Assembly: GCA_937988885.1 (NCBI GenBank) | Contig: CALKHR010000080.1 | Span: 1-64,000, forward strand | Length of the DNA stretch: 64,000 nt | Source: an uncultured Roseiflexaceae bacterium | GTDB lineage: Bacteria > Chloroflexota > Chloroflexia > Chloroflexales > Roseiflexaceae | Reading direction: 5' to 3' | In this document: positions 1 through 8,013 of the stretch, piece after piece | How the letters are laid out: the number at the start of each line of letters is the position of its first letter | Position numbering within the stretch: position 1 is the first letter of the stretch | Notes under the pieces: model-generated | Seen by the model: only the letters and a program-made list of their open reading frames with translations | Database searches by the model: none | What the model was told of the DNA's origin: nothing | Translations under genes and position numbers: made by a program

Positions 1-58
1 GCTTTGCTGTGCGCTCAAAACTGTAGGCGAGAGAATATTGCGTTGTTCGATTGATGTT

Positions 59-87
59 TTAATACCAAATCAGTTGGATAGTGTCAG
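59..87 (-). promoter_or_regulatory. Outward promoter-like sequence at the end of repeat copy 1
   Basis: Read on the minus strand, CTGACA (82-87), a 17-bp spacer and TATTAA (59-64) resemble a sigma-70 promoter firing out of the window to the left. The equivalent part of copy 2 has TTGATA, 18 bp and TATAAC. Function is inferred. Confidence 0.4.
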
Positions 88-186
88 GATATAGCCAGTT
101 TTAGCCTGCGGCAGCAAGGAACTTTCTTCTTTTTGTGATGTCGAGGCGCTGCTACGCGCAGCGCCTCGACATCACCTCTTTCTCAG
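63..186 (-). repeat. Dispersed stem-loop element, copy 1
   Basis: A perfect 17-bp stem (135-151 with 159-175, 7-nt loop) lies next to a conserved tail that includes GCCTGCGGCAGCAAGG and ends in ACCAAATC near 63-71. The reverse complement aligns almost end to end with 24937-25065. Two stem base pairs differ between these copies and both change on both sides, so pairing is kept. Members of the same family lie at 2538, 13334 and 32450. No coding capacity is seen; it is probably a non-autonomous interspersed element. Confidence 0.75.
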
Positions 187-310
187 GAGATGTGGGTATC
201 AGTTGAGAACCAGCATTACGCCATAACATTCGTGTACCATTTGTGTCAGTAATCATTCGGATTTGGTAGACGTGGAGATAAAAGCAGTTTTCGTTGTTGG
301 AATGCTCCAT
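152..310 (-). CDS. Possible small ORF ending inside repeat copy 1
   Basis: Starting at 310 this minus-strand frame encodes about 52 residues beginning MEHSNNENC. A strong GGAGGA-type ribosome binding site lies just upstream of the ATG, which is the main reason to list it. The product is not recognised and has no signal peptide or membrane segment. The last seven or so codons and the stop lie inside the stem-loop repeat (135-175), so the repeat supplies the C-terminus, and an originally longer gene may have been truncated by its insertion. It is transcribed divergently from the hydrolase at 471. It could equally be a chance frame. Confidence 0.25.
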   Translation of the reverse strand: MEHSNNENCFYLHVYQIRMITDTNGTRMLWRNAGSQLIPTSPEKEVMSRRCA

Positions 311-470
311 ATTGTCATTCCTCCCCCTTCGCAATCATCTTACCCAATCACTTCCTCTAAACATGGCTGTGGATGCGGATCGAAATCTCCCCGTATCCGT
401 TGCAGCTTTTTTTGGAAGTTGTGGTACTATCGTCGCATCTTATTTGGTAGTCACGCGAAGGAGTTTTATC

Positions 471-1337
471 ATGCGTCTTGTCACGTACCGCGACGAGAGC
501 GGTTCGCATATTGGTGCGCTCAATGGCGATCAAGTCGTGCCTCTAGATAGTGTCGCCCCCGACATGATCTCGCTGATCCTGCAAGGCCCCGAGGGCTTGG
601 CAGCCGCGAAGACCGTGCTGGAGGCCGGCGCGAACGCTCGCCCGTTGAGCGAAGTGAAGTTGCTTGCCCCGATCCCGCGCCCACGCCAGAACATCATCTG
701 CTTGGGCATGAACTACGTGGCTCACGCCTACGAGTCCGAGATCGCCAAGGGCCGCGAGCCGAAGTTGCCGCAGCACCCGGTGTTCTTCACCAAGGCCGTG
801 ACTGCCGTAGCAAACCCAGGCGACAATGTGCCGCTCTACACCAACCTGACCTCGGCCTTCGATTACGAGGTGGAGTTGGCCTACATCGTGTGGCGCGATG
901 CCAAGAATATCGACAAGGCCGACGGCTACAGCTACGTGTTCGGCTACACCATCCTCAACGACTTCTCGGCCCGCGATATTCAGGATCGGCACTTGCAGTT
1001 CTTCAAGGGCAAGAGCTTGGACGGCAGCGCGCCGATGGGCCCCTGCATCGTCACGGCTGACGAGTTGCCCGATCCGACCGTGTTGGGCCTGCGCTTGCGC
1101 GTGAACGGCGAGACTCGCCAGGATTCGAGCGTGAGCGACCTGATCTTCGACATCCCCACCACGCTGGCGGTGCTGTCGCAGGGTCAGACGGTTGAGGCTG
1201 GCACGATCATCTCGACCGGCACGCCGAGCGGCGTGGGCATGGGCATGACGCCACCGAACTATCTGAAGGACGGTGATGTGGTCGAGGCCGAGATCGATCA
1301 GATCGGCGTGTTGCGCAACACCATCGTCGCGGTGTAA
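471..1337 (+). CDS. Fumarylacetoacetate hydrolase family protein
   Basis: 288 residues. The C-terminal two thirds is a FAH-family catalytic domain: GMNYVAHAYESE, FTKAVTAV, DYEVELAYIV, a metal-binding region around NDFSARDIQ, KSLDGSAPMGP, and the closing STGTPSGVGMG. Family members are Mg/Mn-dependent C-C bond hydrolases or decarboxylases acting on acylpyruvate-type or 2-oxo-acid intermediates of aromatic and sugar-acid breakdown; the substrate here is unknown. The ATG at 471 is chosen over an in-frame upstream start at 294 because AAGGAG lies 6 nt before it and the family homology begins there. An alcohol dehydrogenase follows 154 bp downstream on the same strand and may act in the same catabolic route. 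Confidence 0.92.
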   Translation: MRLVTYRDESGSHIGALNGDQVVPLDSVAPDMISLILQGPEGLAAAKTVLEAGANARPLSEVKLLAPIPRPRQNIICLGMNYVAHAYESEIAKGREPKLPQHPVFFTKAVTAVANPGDNVPLYTNLTSAFDYEVELAYIVWRDAKNIDKADGYSYVFGYTILNDFSARDIQDRHLQFFKGKSLDGSAPMGPCIVTADELPDPTVLGLRLRVNGETRQDSSVSDLIFDIPTTLAVLSQGQTVEAGTIISTGTPSGVGMGMTPPNYLKDGDVVEAEIDQIGVLRNTIVAV

Positions 1338-1491
1338 TCGCGCACTGAGCGCTTTGTGGAGCGGATGGAGGCTGGTGGGCGCTTGCTCAACCAGCCTCTT
1401 GTCCTATCGGGTTGTTGGAGCATCGATTCATCCACGCAGGAAGGTTACACGCTCGTTTTCGCCATTCTCTTGAAAGCTAAGGGGTTTTCTG

Positions 1492-2511
1492 ATGCGAGCA
1501 CTGGTCTATGAAGGGGCTTGGCAGATGCCGATGCGCCAGCTGGAGGCGCCGACACCAGGTCCGAACGACGTTGTTGTCGAAGTACAGGCCGTTGGAGTGT
1601 GTGGATCGGACGTACATGGCTTTATGGGCACAACTGGTCGTCGCAAGCCGCCGATTGTGATGGGTCACGAGTTCAGTGGCACCATCTCGGCGCTGGGCGA
1701 ACAGGTGACTGGCTTCCAACTTGGCGAGCGGGTGGCGGTCCATCCCCTGCAAACCTGTGGCGTTTGTCCGGCCTGCCGTGGCGGTCGGCCAAACATCTGC
1801 GTGAATCGCAAGGGCTTGGGCATCACGATGAACGGTGCGTTTGCCGAAGCTGTGCGGGTTCCCCAGCAGATGCTCTACAAAATACCCGATTCGATGACGT
1901 GGGAACAGGGCGCATTGGTCGAACCGCTGGCCGTCTCGATGCACGCCGTGAACATCACGCCGATCACGCTTATGGACACGCTGGTGATCATTGGCGCGGG
2001 CACGATTGGGTTGCTGGCGCTGGTCTGCGCGCGGAAGCGGGGCGCTGGCACAATCATCGTGACGGACCGCAGCGAGCACCGCTTGGCGCGGGCGCGGCAA
2101 CTGGGTGCCGATGTAACGGTGAACATCGCCGAGCGCGATCCGGTCGAGGCGGTGATGGAGGTGACGGGCGGCTTGGGCGCCGATTCCGTGATCGAGGCGG
2201 TCGGCTCCACTCCGGCGGTCAAGCAATCGCTGTTGGTGGCGCGCAACGGCGGCGATGTGACCTGGATCGGCAACTCGGCCCCCGAGGTCGAGGTGAATAT
2301 GCAGCAGATCGTGACTCGCGAACTGACGCTGCGGGGCGCGTACTGCTTCGATCAGGAGTTCGGGCGGGCGATCCAGTGGATAAGCCGCAGCGATGGCTTC
2401 GATGTTTCGCAACTGGTTGAGTTGGTCGCGCCGCTGGAGGATGGCCCGCAGTTGGTGCACGATCTGGCGAAAGGCACGCTGGAGGCGATTAAGGTCATTC
2501 TCAAGCCGTAG
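1492..2511 (+). CDS. Zinc-dependent alcohol/polyol dehydrogenase (MDR superfamily)
   Basis: 339 residues, typical for the medium-chain dehydrogenase family. Catalytic zinc ligands are C37 and H59-E60 (GHEFSG); the structural zinc site is C89, C92, C95 and C103. The Rossmann domain carries GAGTIG near residue 165 and the cofactor-pocket D of TDRS follows the next strand, which suggests NAD(H). The closest family types are sorbitol/threonine/galactitol-phosphate dehydrogenases, which oxidise a secondary alcohol to a ketone; the exact substrate cannot be read from sequence. AAGGGG lies upstream of the ATG. It lies downstream of the FAH-family gene, with a stem-loop repeat at 2538 in its 3' flank. 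Confidence 0.92.
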   Translation: MRALVYEGAWQMPMRQLEAPTPGPNDVVVEVQAVGVCGSDVHGFMGTTGRRKPPIVMGHEFSGTISALGEQVTGFQLGERVAVHPLQTCGVCPACRGGRPNICVNRKGLGITMNGAFAEAVRVPQQMLYKIPDSMTWEQGALVEPLAVSMHAVNITPITLMDTLVIIGAGTIGLLALVCARKRGAGTIIVTDRSEHRLARARQLGADVTVNIAERDPVEAVMEVTGGLGADSVIEAVGSTPAVKQSLLVARNGGDVTWIGNSAPEVEVNMQQIVTRELTLRGAYCFDQEFGRAIQWISRSDGFDVSQLVELVAPLEDGPQLVHDLAKGTLEAIKVILKP

Positions 2512-2537
2512 ATCGCTTCATGGGGAATGTGTTGTTT

Positions 2538-2578
2538 GTGATATGGACCTTCTGCACACGACAGAAGGTCCATATCAC
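2538..2578 (+). repeat. Dispersed stem-loop element, copy 5
   Basis: A perfect 17-bp stem, 2538-2554 pairing with 2562-2578, with a 7-nt loop. The stem sequence (GTGATATGGACC then TTCTG) aligns without gaps to the other family stems. It sits between convergent genes and could also act as a terminator. A second small inverted repeat, CCATATC/GATATGG, follows at 2600-2622. Confidence 0.65.
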
Positions 2579-2684
2579 TTTCCTTGTTGTGCGGCGCATC
2601 CATATCGCTTGCCGAGATATGGCCGACATCAATTTAACGCCGCAGGAATATGCTGCCTCTGTTAGTGATCCTCCGGATTTGCTC

Positions 2685-4526
2685 CTATTTGATGCAATCT
2701 GTGAAATCTGTGGATACCTGCCCCTGCGTGTTGATTGGCTCGGCGAACTGGAGTTGATACAGCCGATGGTAGTAGCCTCCCTTCGCCAGCAACTCGTCGT
2801 GCGAGCCGTCCTCGACCACTTGGCCCTTGTGCAGCACGATGATGCGATCCACGTGCCGAATCGTCGAGAGGCGATGGGCGATCACAATCGACGTGCGCCC
2901 CTTCAACAGCTTTTCGAGCGCCTCTTGGATCAGCGCCTCCGTCTCGGTATCGACGCTCGATGTCGCCTCGTCGAGGATCAGCAGCACCTCGGGGTTGAAG
3001 GCGATCGCGCGGGCGAAGGCCAACAACTGGCGCTGACCGACCGATAGGTTCGAGCCGCGTTCGCGCACCACATACTCGTAGCCTCCCGGCAACCGCTCGA
3101 TAAACGGCGCAGCGTTGGCGATCTTGGCCGCCTCGCGCAGTTGCTCATCGCTGATCGTCTCATCGTGCAGACGGATGTTCGAGGCGATGGTGCCACTGAA
3201 GCAGACCGGGTCCTGCGGCACGGCGGCGATGTGATGGCGCAGCGTGTTTTGCGGCAACTGACGAATATCAACACCATCGAGCGTGATAGAGCCGCACTGG
3301 ATGTCGTAGAAGCGCGCCAATAAGCCCACCAAGCTCGATTTCCCCGCGCCCGTAGCACCCACCACGGCCACCGATTGCCCTGCCGGAATGGTGAACGAGA
3401 TGCCGCGCAGCACCCAATCCTGCTCGGTGGGTTCCGGCGTGTAGCTGAACCACACATCCTTGAAGGCGATATCGCCGCGCACAGGCTGCGGTAGCGCTTG
3501 CGGCTGCTCGGGGTCGCGCACCTCCGGCTCGGTATCTAGAATGCGGAAGATGCGCTCTGAGGAGGCCATAGCGCTCTGGAGCGTGTTGTAATTCTCGGCG
3601 AGGTTGCGGATGGGCTGGAACGTTTGATCGGTGTATTGGATGAAGGCGATCAGTGTGCCGAGCGTGGCTAATCCACCCAGCACAACTTGGCCACCCAAGT
3701 TGAGCAGCAGCGCGCTCGCGACAACAGCGAGAAAGCTCACCGTCGGGAAGAAGATCGAGACGGCTAGCATCGATTGAAACTGGGCGGCCCGATAATCCTT
3801 GCTTAGTTCATCGAACCGTATGCGGCTGCGCTCCTCGCGGCTAAAGAGCTGCGTGATCAGGATGCCGGTGATCTGCTCGTTGAGATAGGCGTTGATACGC
3901 GCTAAACTCTGGCGCACCTTGCGGAAGGCCGCGCGCATCACTCGCTGGAAGAAGAGCGTGGCGCCCAACACCACTGGCAACATCATCAGGCTGATCAGGG
4001 CCAAGCGCCAGTTCAGCAGCAGCATAAAGCTAACGATAAACAGCAACCGAGCACTATCACCCAGCAGTGTGACCATACCCTGCGAAAGGAACTCGTTGAG
4101 CGTATCGACATCGTTGGTGAGACGGGTCAGCAGCCTGCCGACCGGGTTGCGGTCGAAGAAGGCCAGACTCATGCGCTGGATATGGCCAAAAATGCGCATG
4201 CGGATATCGACCATCACCCGTTGGCCGATCGACTGCATCAGGTAGGTTTGGCTGTAGCGCAGGACAAAGGTGAGCAGCAGCGCGCCGATCAACATCCAGA
4301 ACAGCGGCCATACACCCGCAGCATCCCCACGCGCGAGTGGCCCATCGACGGCTTGGCGCAGCAGATACGCAGGCGTGAGGTCGATCAGCGCGCTCGTGAA
4401 AAGCAACAACAGCGCAAGCAAGACACGCCGCCAATAGGGCTTGACAAACATAAGCAGCCGCTTCATGAGCCGACCATCGTAGGCCTTGCCGAGAATCTCG
4501 TCTTCTTCTGCTTGTTGTGCGGCCAC
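2685..4526 (-). CDS. ABC exporter subunit with canonical Walker B and H-loop
   Basis: 613 residues: an N-terminal six-helix ABC exporter transmembrane domain (about 25-330) and a C-terminal nucleotide-binding domain with Walker A GATGAGKSS, canonical Walker B ending LILDEATSS, and switch histidine IAHRLST. The signature is LSVGQ rather than LSGGQ. Together with the gene upstream, which has the opposite defects, this predicts a heterodimeric exporter with one degenerate ATP site, as in BmrCD/LmrCD/TM287-288. Start is GTG at 4526 with AGGAGG 5 nt upstream. It lies 75 bp after its partner in a two-gene operon. Substrate (drug, lipid or peptide) is unknown. Confidence 0.93.
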   Translation of the reverse strand: MAAQQAEEDEILGKAYDGRLMKRLLMFVKPYWRRVLLALLLLFTSALIDLTPAYLLRQAVDGPLARGDAAGVWPLFWMLIGALLLTFVLRYSQTYLMQSIGQRVMVDIRMRIFGHIQRMSLAFFDRNPVGRLLTRLTNDVDTLNEFLSQGMVTLLGDSARLLFIVSFMLLLNWRLALISLMMLPVVLGATLFFQRVMRAAFRKVRQSLARINAYLNEQITGILITQLFSREERSRIRFDELSKDYRAAQFQSMLAVSIFFPTVSFLAVVASALLLNLGGQVVLGGLATLGTLIAFIQYTDQTFQPIRNLAENYNTLQSAMASSERIFRILDTEPEVRDPEQPQALPQPVRGDIAFKDVWFSYTPEPTEQDWVLRGISFTIPAGQSVAVVGATGAGKSSLVGLLARFYDIQCGSITLDGVDIRQLPQNTLRHHIAAVPQDPVCFSGTIASNIRLHDETISDEQLREAAKIANAAPFIERLPGGYEYVVRERGSNLSVGQRQLLAFARAIAFNPEVLLILDEATSSVDTETEALIQEALEKLLKGRTSIVIAHRLSTIRHVDRIIVLHKGQVVEDGSHDELLAKGGYYHRLYQLQFAEPINTQGQVSTDFTDCIK

Positions 4527-4601
4527 AGTTATCCTCCTCGGTATGCTTCAGCCAGGGAGAGCGATATGCGTACAGATGGAGCTCCTCGCCTTAGAGTGAA
4601 G

Positions 4602-6419
4602 CTACTCGCCTTGTAGTTCCGCCTCAAGAAGTTCGCGCCGATACATTGCAGCGTAGCGTCCGCCAGCTTGGATCAGTTCACGATGCGTGCCTTGCTCGAC
4701 GATCTGACCATCGTGCAGCACGATCGCGCGGTCGGCATCCTTCACGGTAGCGATGCGCTGCGCGATGATGATGCTGGTGCGCCCGTGCATCACCTCGCGC
4801 AGGCCAGCCAAGATCTCGGCGGCGGTGTGCGTATCGACGCTCGAAAGTGCATCGTCGAGGATGAGCACACGCGGCTCGCGCAGCACGGCCCGTGCGATAG
4901 CGGTGCGCTGTTTCTGCCCACCAGAGAGCGTCACACCGCGTTCGCCGATCATCGTGTCGAGCCCCTGCGGGAACTGCGACAGGTCGTTGCTCAGTTGCGC
5001 GATGCTCGCAGCGCGATCGATGGCCTCCTGCGAGCTGTTGGGCCTGCCGAACGTGACGTTCTCGCGCAGCGGCACGCTGAACAGGAAGGTGTCCTGCGGC
5101 ACGTAGCCCAAGCCTTGGCGCAACCGATCAAGCGGCAGGGTGCGAATATCGTGCCCATCGATCAGGACCGTGCCCTCATCGGGGTCGCGCACCCGCGCCA
5201 GCAGATTGATCAGTGTGGTTTTGCCCGCGCCCGTCGCACCCACGATCGCCAGCGAGCTACCCTTGGGTATGCGGAACGAGATATGGCGCAGCGCCCAACC
5301 ATCGTTGGGGAGCGAGTGAGGCTTTGTGGTGGGCTGCGATTGGCTCGATAATGCGGTTTGTGAATCGTGGGCAGGGCTGACATCGAAGCGCACGCCCACG
5401 TTGCGGAACTCGATATCGCCCATGACCTCGAAGTCGGCGGGCGCGTCGGGTGGTGTGGCGATGCGTGGCACCCGGTGCAGCACCTCGGCGATGCGTCCCA
5501 TCGAGGCGGAGGCCTGCTGATAGAGGTTGACGGTCCATCCCAGGGAGATCATCGGCCAGGACAGCAGGGCCAAATAGGTGTTGAACAACACCAGATCGCC
5601 GAGGCTGAGCGTGCCATTGGCGACCATCTGCCCACCCACCAGTAACACCAGCGCGCCGATGCTGCTCAGCAATACGGTGATGGCGGGCCACAGCGCGCCG
5701 CTCATCAGCACGTAGCGCAGGTTGAGGCGGCGATACGTCTCGTTCGCTTCGCGAAAGACCTCAAGCTCAGCATCCTCTTGCGCGTAGGCCTTGATGGTGC
5801 GGATGCCGCTGAAGTTCTCTTGGGCGCGCGTGGTGATATCGCCAAACTGATCTTGAACGCGTCGGAAGATCCGCTGCATGCGCCTGCCGACGACCGCGAA
5901 CATCACGGTGACAATCGGCATCAGCAGCAGTACGATCAGCGTGAGCGTGACGTTTGTCGTAAACATCAGCACGGCAGCGGCGCTGATCAACAATCCCGCC
6001 GAGAGGCAGGAGTTGATGCCCGGGCCGAGGAATTGGCGGATGGCCGAGAGATCGTTGGTGACGCGCGCCATCAGGTCGCCAGTGTGCATCGAACTGTAAA
6101 ACTGCTGTTCGAGCTTCAGTAAGTGTTCGAAGATGGCCTTGCGCAGGTCGAACTCGATCCGGTACGACGTGCTCATCACGAAGATGCGTTGGCCAAAGCG
6201 AAACAGTGTGTCGAACAGAGCGATCAGCAGCATCAGCAGCCCATAGCGCAGCAGTTCTTCGGCGACGACGCCGTGGCTATGGAGATCGTTGACTATTTGC
6301 CGGACAATCATCGGAATCGTGGCTGTGAGTGCGGAGGTGCAGATCGCGCAGAACAAGCCCAACAGCAAATACCTGCGGTACTGCCTGAGAAAAGGCAGCA
6401 GGTGACGCAGTTGTTCCAT
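4602..6419 (-). CDS. ABC exporter subunit with degenerate ATP site
   Basis: 605 residues from the ATG at 6419, chosen over an upstream in-frame start because AGGAGG (6429-6434) precedes it. It has a six-helix exporter domain then a nucleotide-binding domain. Walker A is GATGAGKTT and the signature is canonical LSGGQ, but the Walker B catalytic Glu is replaced by Asp (VLILDDALSS) and the switch His by Gln (IIAQRIAT). This set defines the non-hydrolysing half of heterodimeric ABC exporters. The domain junction contains a Ser/Gln-rich insertion near residues 345-370. It is the first gene of the pair and has a promoter candidate at 6503-6531. Confidence 0.93.
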   Translation of the reverse strand: MEQLRHLLPFLRQYRRYLLLGLFCAICTSALTATIPMIVRQIVNDLHSHGVVAEELLRYGLLMLLIALFDTLFRFGQRIFVMSTSYRIEFDLRKAIFEHLLKLEQQFYSSMHTGDLMARVTNDLSAIRQFLGPGINSCLSAGLLISAAAVLMFTTNVTLTLIVLLLMPIVTVMFAVVGRRMQRIFRRVQDQFGDITTRAQENFSGIRTIKAYAQEDAELEVFREANETYRRLNLRYVLMSGALWPAITVLLSSIGALVLLVGGQMVANGTLSLGDLVLFNTYLALLSWPMISLGWTVNLYQQASASMGRIAEVLHRVPRIATPPDAPADFEVMGDIEFRNVGVRFDVSPAHDSQTALSSQSQPTTKPHSLPNDGWALRHISFRIPKGSSLAIVGATGAGKTTLINLLARVRDPDEGTVLIDGHDIRTLPLDRLRQGLGYVPQDTFLFSVPLRENVTFGRPNSSQEAIDRAASIAQLSNDLSQFPQGLDTMIGERGVTLSGGQKQRTAIARAVLREPRVLILDDALSSVDTHTAAEILAGLREVMHGRTSIIIAQRIATVKDADRAIVLHDGQIVEQGTHRELIQAGGRYAAMYRRELLEAELQGE

Positions 6420-6502
6420 GAGTTTTCGCCTCCTCGAAGTAGCCGTGAGGATGTAGGGGGTGACGACAAATAGCGTCAATCAGTAGCGGGTGCGACTCGG
6501 AT

Positions 6503-6531
6503 AGTATAGCACGCCTGTCCTTTTTTTCGAA
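6503..6531 (-). promoter_or_regulatory. Candidate sigma-70 promoter for the ABC exporter operon
   Basis: On the minus strand: TTCGAA (6526-6531), a 17-bp spacer and a good -10 TATACT (6503-6508), about 85 nt upstream of the ATG at 6419. The -35 match is moderate. Confidence 0.5.
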
Positions 6532-6639
6532 CTCCGACTTTTGATGTATCTCGTGGGATGGGGTTGGGCCAACTCGCGTTGGACAATGGTGGTTGATGAG
6601 CGGTTTGCGCTTGCGATTGCAATCACGTGTTTGCGCTTG

Positions 6640-7032
6640 CTAGCGTTGCAATGCGCGCAGTGCATCCATCGCCTGTTCCGCTTGTTCGACGGGCACAAAA
6701 ATGTGATCGTGGTACACACCCGCCACCACATTGCAGCTCACGCCGACTTGCGCGAGCGCCTTGGAGAACGCGGCTGTCAAGCCGATCGCCGCCAGATCGG
6801 AGTGCACTGTGAGCGTAATCCACGCCGCTACAAACGCGATCGGCAGGCCAAGCTCAATGGCTTGCTGCTCGGGAAGAATCACCGAGAGCCCTTCCGGCTC
6901 GCGAATCGAGGCGACGATCGTGTTCGGATCAAGCTGCACATCATCTGGCAGCGAAGCAAAGGCGAAACGACCGGGGTTGAGTTTCGGCTCCATCCGCGCC
7001 AACAGCGTATCGAGGTCGCTGATTGCTGGCAT
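6640..7032 (-). CDS. ACT domain-containing protein
   Basis: 130 residues, matching the small stand-alone ACT-domain proteins of the COG3602 type. There are two ACT-like halves: the first around residues 15-65 (NPGRFAFASLP, then IVASIREPEGLSVILP) and the second around 70-130 (AAWITLTVHSDLAAIGLTAAFSKALA, then YHDHIFVPV). ACT domains usually bind amino acids or other small effectors; no enzyme domain is attached, so a regulatory or ligand-binding role is inferred only. It is a single gene on the minus strand upstream of the ABC operon. Confidence 0.88.
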   Translation of the reverse strand: MPAISDLDTLLARMEPKLNPGRFAFASLPDDVQLDPNTIVASIREPEGLSVILPEQQAIELGLPIAFVAAWITLTVHSDLAAIGLTAAFSKALAQVGVSCNVVAGVYHDHIFVPVEQAEQAMDALRALQR

Positions 7033-7305
7033 TTGTTTGTCTCCCAGTATTGTGAGGGTTATTCAGCAGCCTTATCCGAAGTCTACCCTTTTTTTGTGAA
7101 TATAAGTCTTAATTTTGGCGTGTAATTGTATGGTAGTGTAGGTAGAGGGGATAAACAATAGCGACAATAATGATCGGTGATATCAAAACCGAGGATGATG
7201 TACAAAAGTAGCACTTGAGTGTAATAGCGTGATTCTGGTTCTCAGGCGAAAACTGGTTTTTTGGCCTCCTGGGGTTGCATCCCCGTCTTCCACACAATGC
7301 CAAAC

Positions 7306-7331
7306 AAGGCGCCCTGCGAACAAGGCGCCTT
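7306..7331 (-). terminator. Hairpin terminator downstream of the small-protein locus
   Basis: An 8-bp GC-rich stem (AAGGCGCC 7306-7313 with GGCGCCTT 7324-7331). On the minus strand it is followed by TGTTTGG. It lies about 95 bp after the stop of the 68-residue gene and fits as its transcription end. Confidence 0.5.
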
Positions 7332-7424
7332 ATTGGACCAAACAGCGAAATCCGTTTTCGGGAGTGCCTTAAACAAGGGATTACACCCCGATTATAGAAA
7401 CTCCTCGAACGATGACCGACCTAA

Positions 7425-7631
7425 TTAAGGCTTGTGATAGTCGCCGTTGCGACGCCGTTCTTTGTGGAACTTGTTAACGCGCTTACCAAATTCCTTATTT
7501 GCCTGACGGCGATCTTCGTTGAGCGACATGTCCTTACCAACGTGTTTCCTGAGACGCTGAAACGTCGGCTCGTCCTCATCATCAAAGTCGTAGCCGTCAT
7601 CGTCGAGAAAGTATGTTTTTTTTAGCCTCAT
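7425..7631 (-). CDS. Small, highly charged hypothetical protein
   Basis: 68 residues from the ATG at 7631 (GAGGAA about 13 nt upstream). The N-terminal part is acidic (YFLDDDGYDFDDEDEP) and the C-terminal half basic (KEFGKRVNKFHKERRRNGDYHKP). There is no membrane segment or known domain. It is the only substantial frame downstream of a consensus promoter at 7922-7949, after a 284-nt leader that contains a 16-codon Cys-rich ORF, and it is closed by a hairpin at 7306. The context suggests a highly expressed, possibly stress-regulated small protein; function unknown. Confidence 0.5.
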   Translation of the reverse strand: MRLKKTYFLDDDGYDFDDEDEPTFQRLRKHVGKDMSLNEDRRQANKEFGKRVNKFHKERRRNGDYHKP

Positions 7632-7807
7632 GATGTGGGAATTCCTCAAATAGTTGGGCATATAACACAACAGAGCGATTCCGAACTCTGCCACTGCTCA
7701 ACTATCAGAAACAATACCGTTAGCGCGAGGTGCCCGACGTTCGGGTGGCCGCGAGGGTGCGGTTAGCCGACCGCAAGGTTTGCGTAGCGATTGTGGGGAT
7801 AGTCGAG

Positions 7808-7858
7808 TCAGCAGCAATAGAATATCGATTCCTTATTACAACAATCGACATAAGGCAT
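7808..7858 (-). CDS. Short Cys-rich upstream ORF (leader peptide candidate)
   Basis: 16 codons, product MPYVDCCNKESIFYCC, with AGGAGG (7863-7868) 4 nt before the ATG. It carries two Cys-Cys pairs in 16 residues. It starts about 57 nt after the predicted transcription start and is followed by a GC-rich, stem-forming stretch before the 68-residue gene. The layout resembles a leader peptide that couples translation of Cys codons to downstream expression, but it could be chance. Confidence 0.35.
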   Translation of the reverse strand: MPYVDCCNKESIFYCC

Positions 7859-7921
7859 AAATCCTCCTTTACTATCGGAAAAAACGATGTTTTAAGACTA
7901 AGCTGATTCGACTACAACGCT

Positions 7922-7949
7922 AGTATATCAGAAGCAGCGTAACTGTCAA
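7922..7949 (-). promoter_or_regulatory. Consensus-like sigma-70 promoter
   Basis: On the minus strand: a perfect TTGACA (7944-7949), a 16-bp spacer and TATACT (7922-7927). It is the best -35/-10 pair found in the window. Predicted start of transcription is near 7915, leading into the Cys-rich uORF and then the 68-residue gene. Confidence 0.7.
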
Positions 7950-8013
7950 TGAATCCTAAGTCCTACTTATTAAGTGGCATTGAAGCACGAAGCCACCAGG
8001 AGTTGTAGGTACG

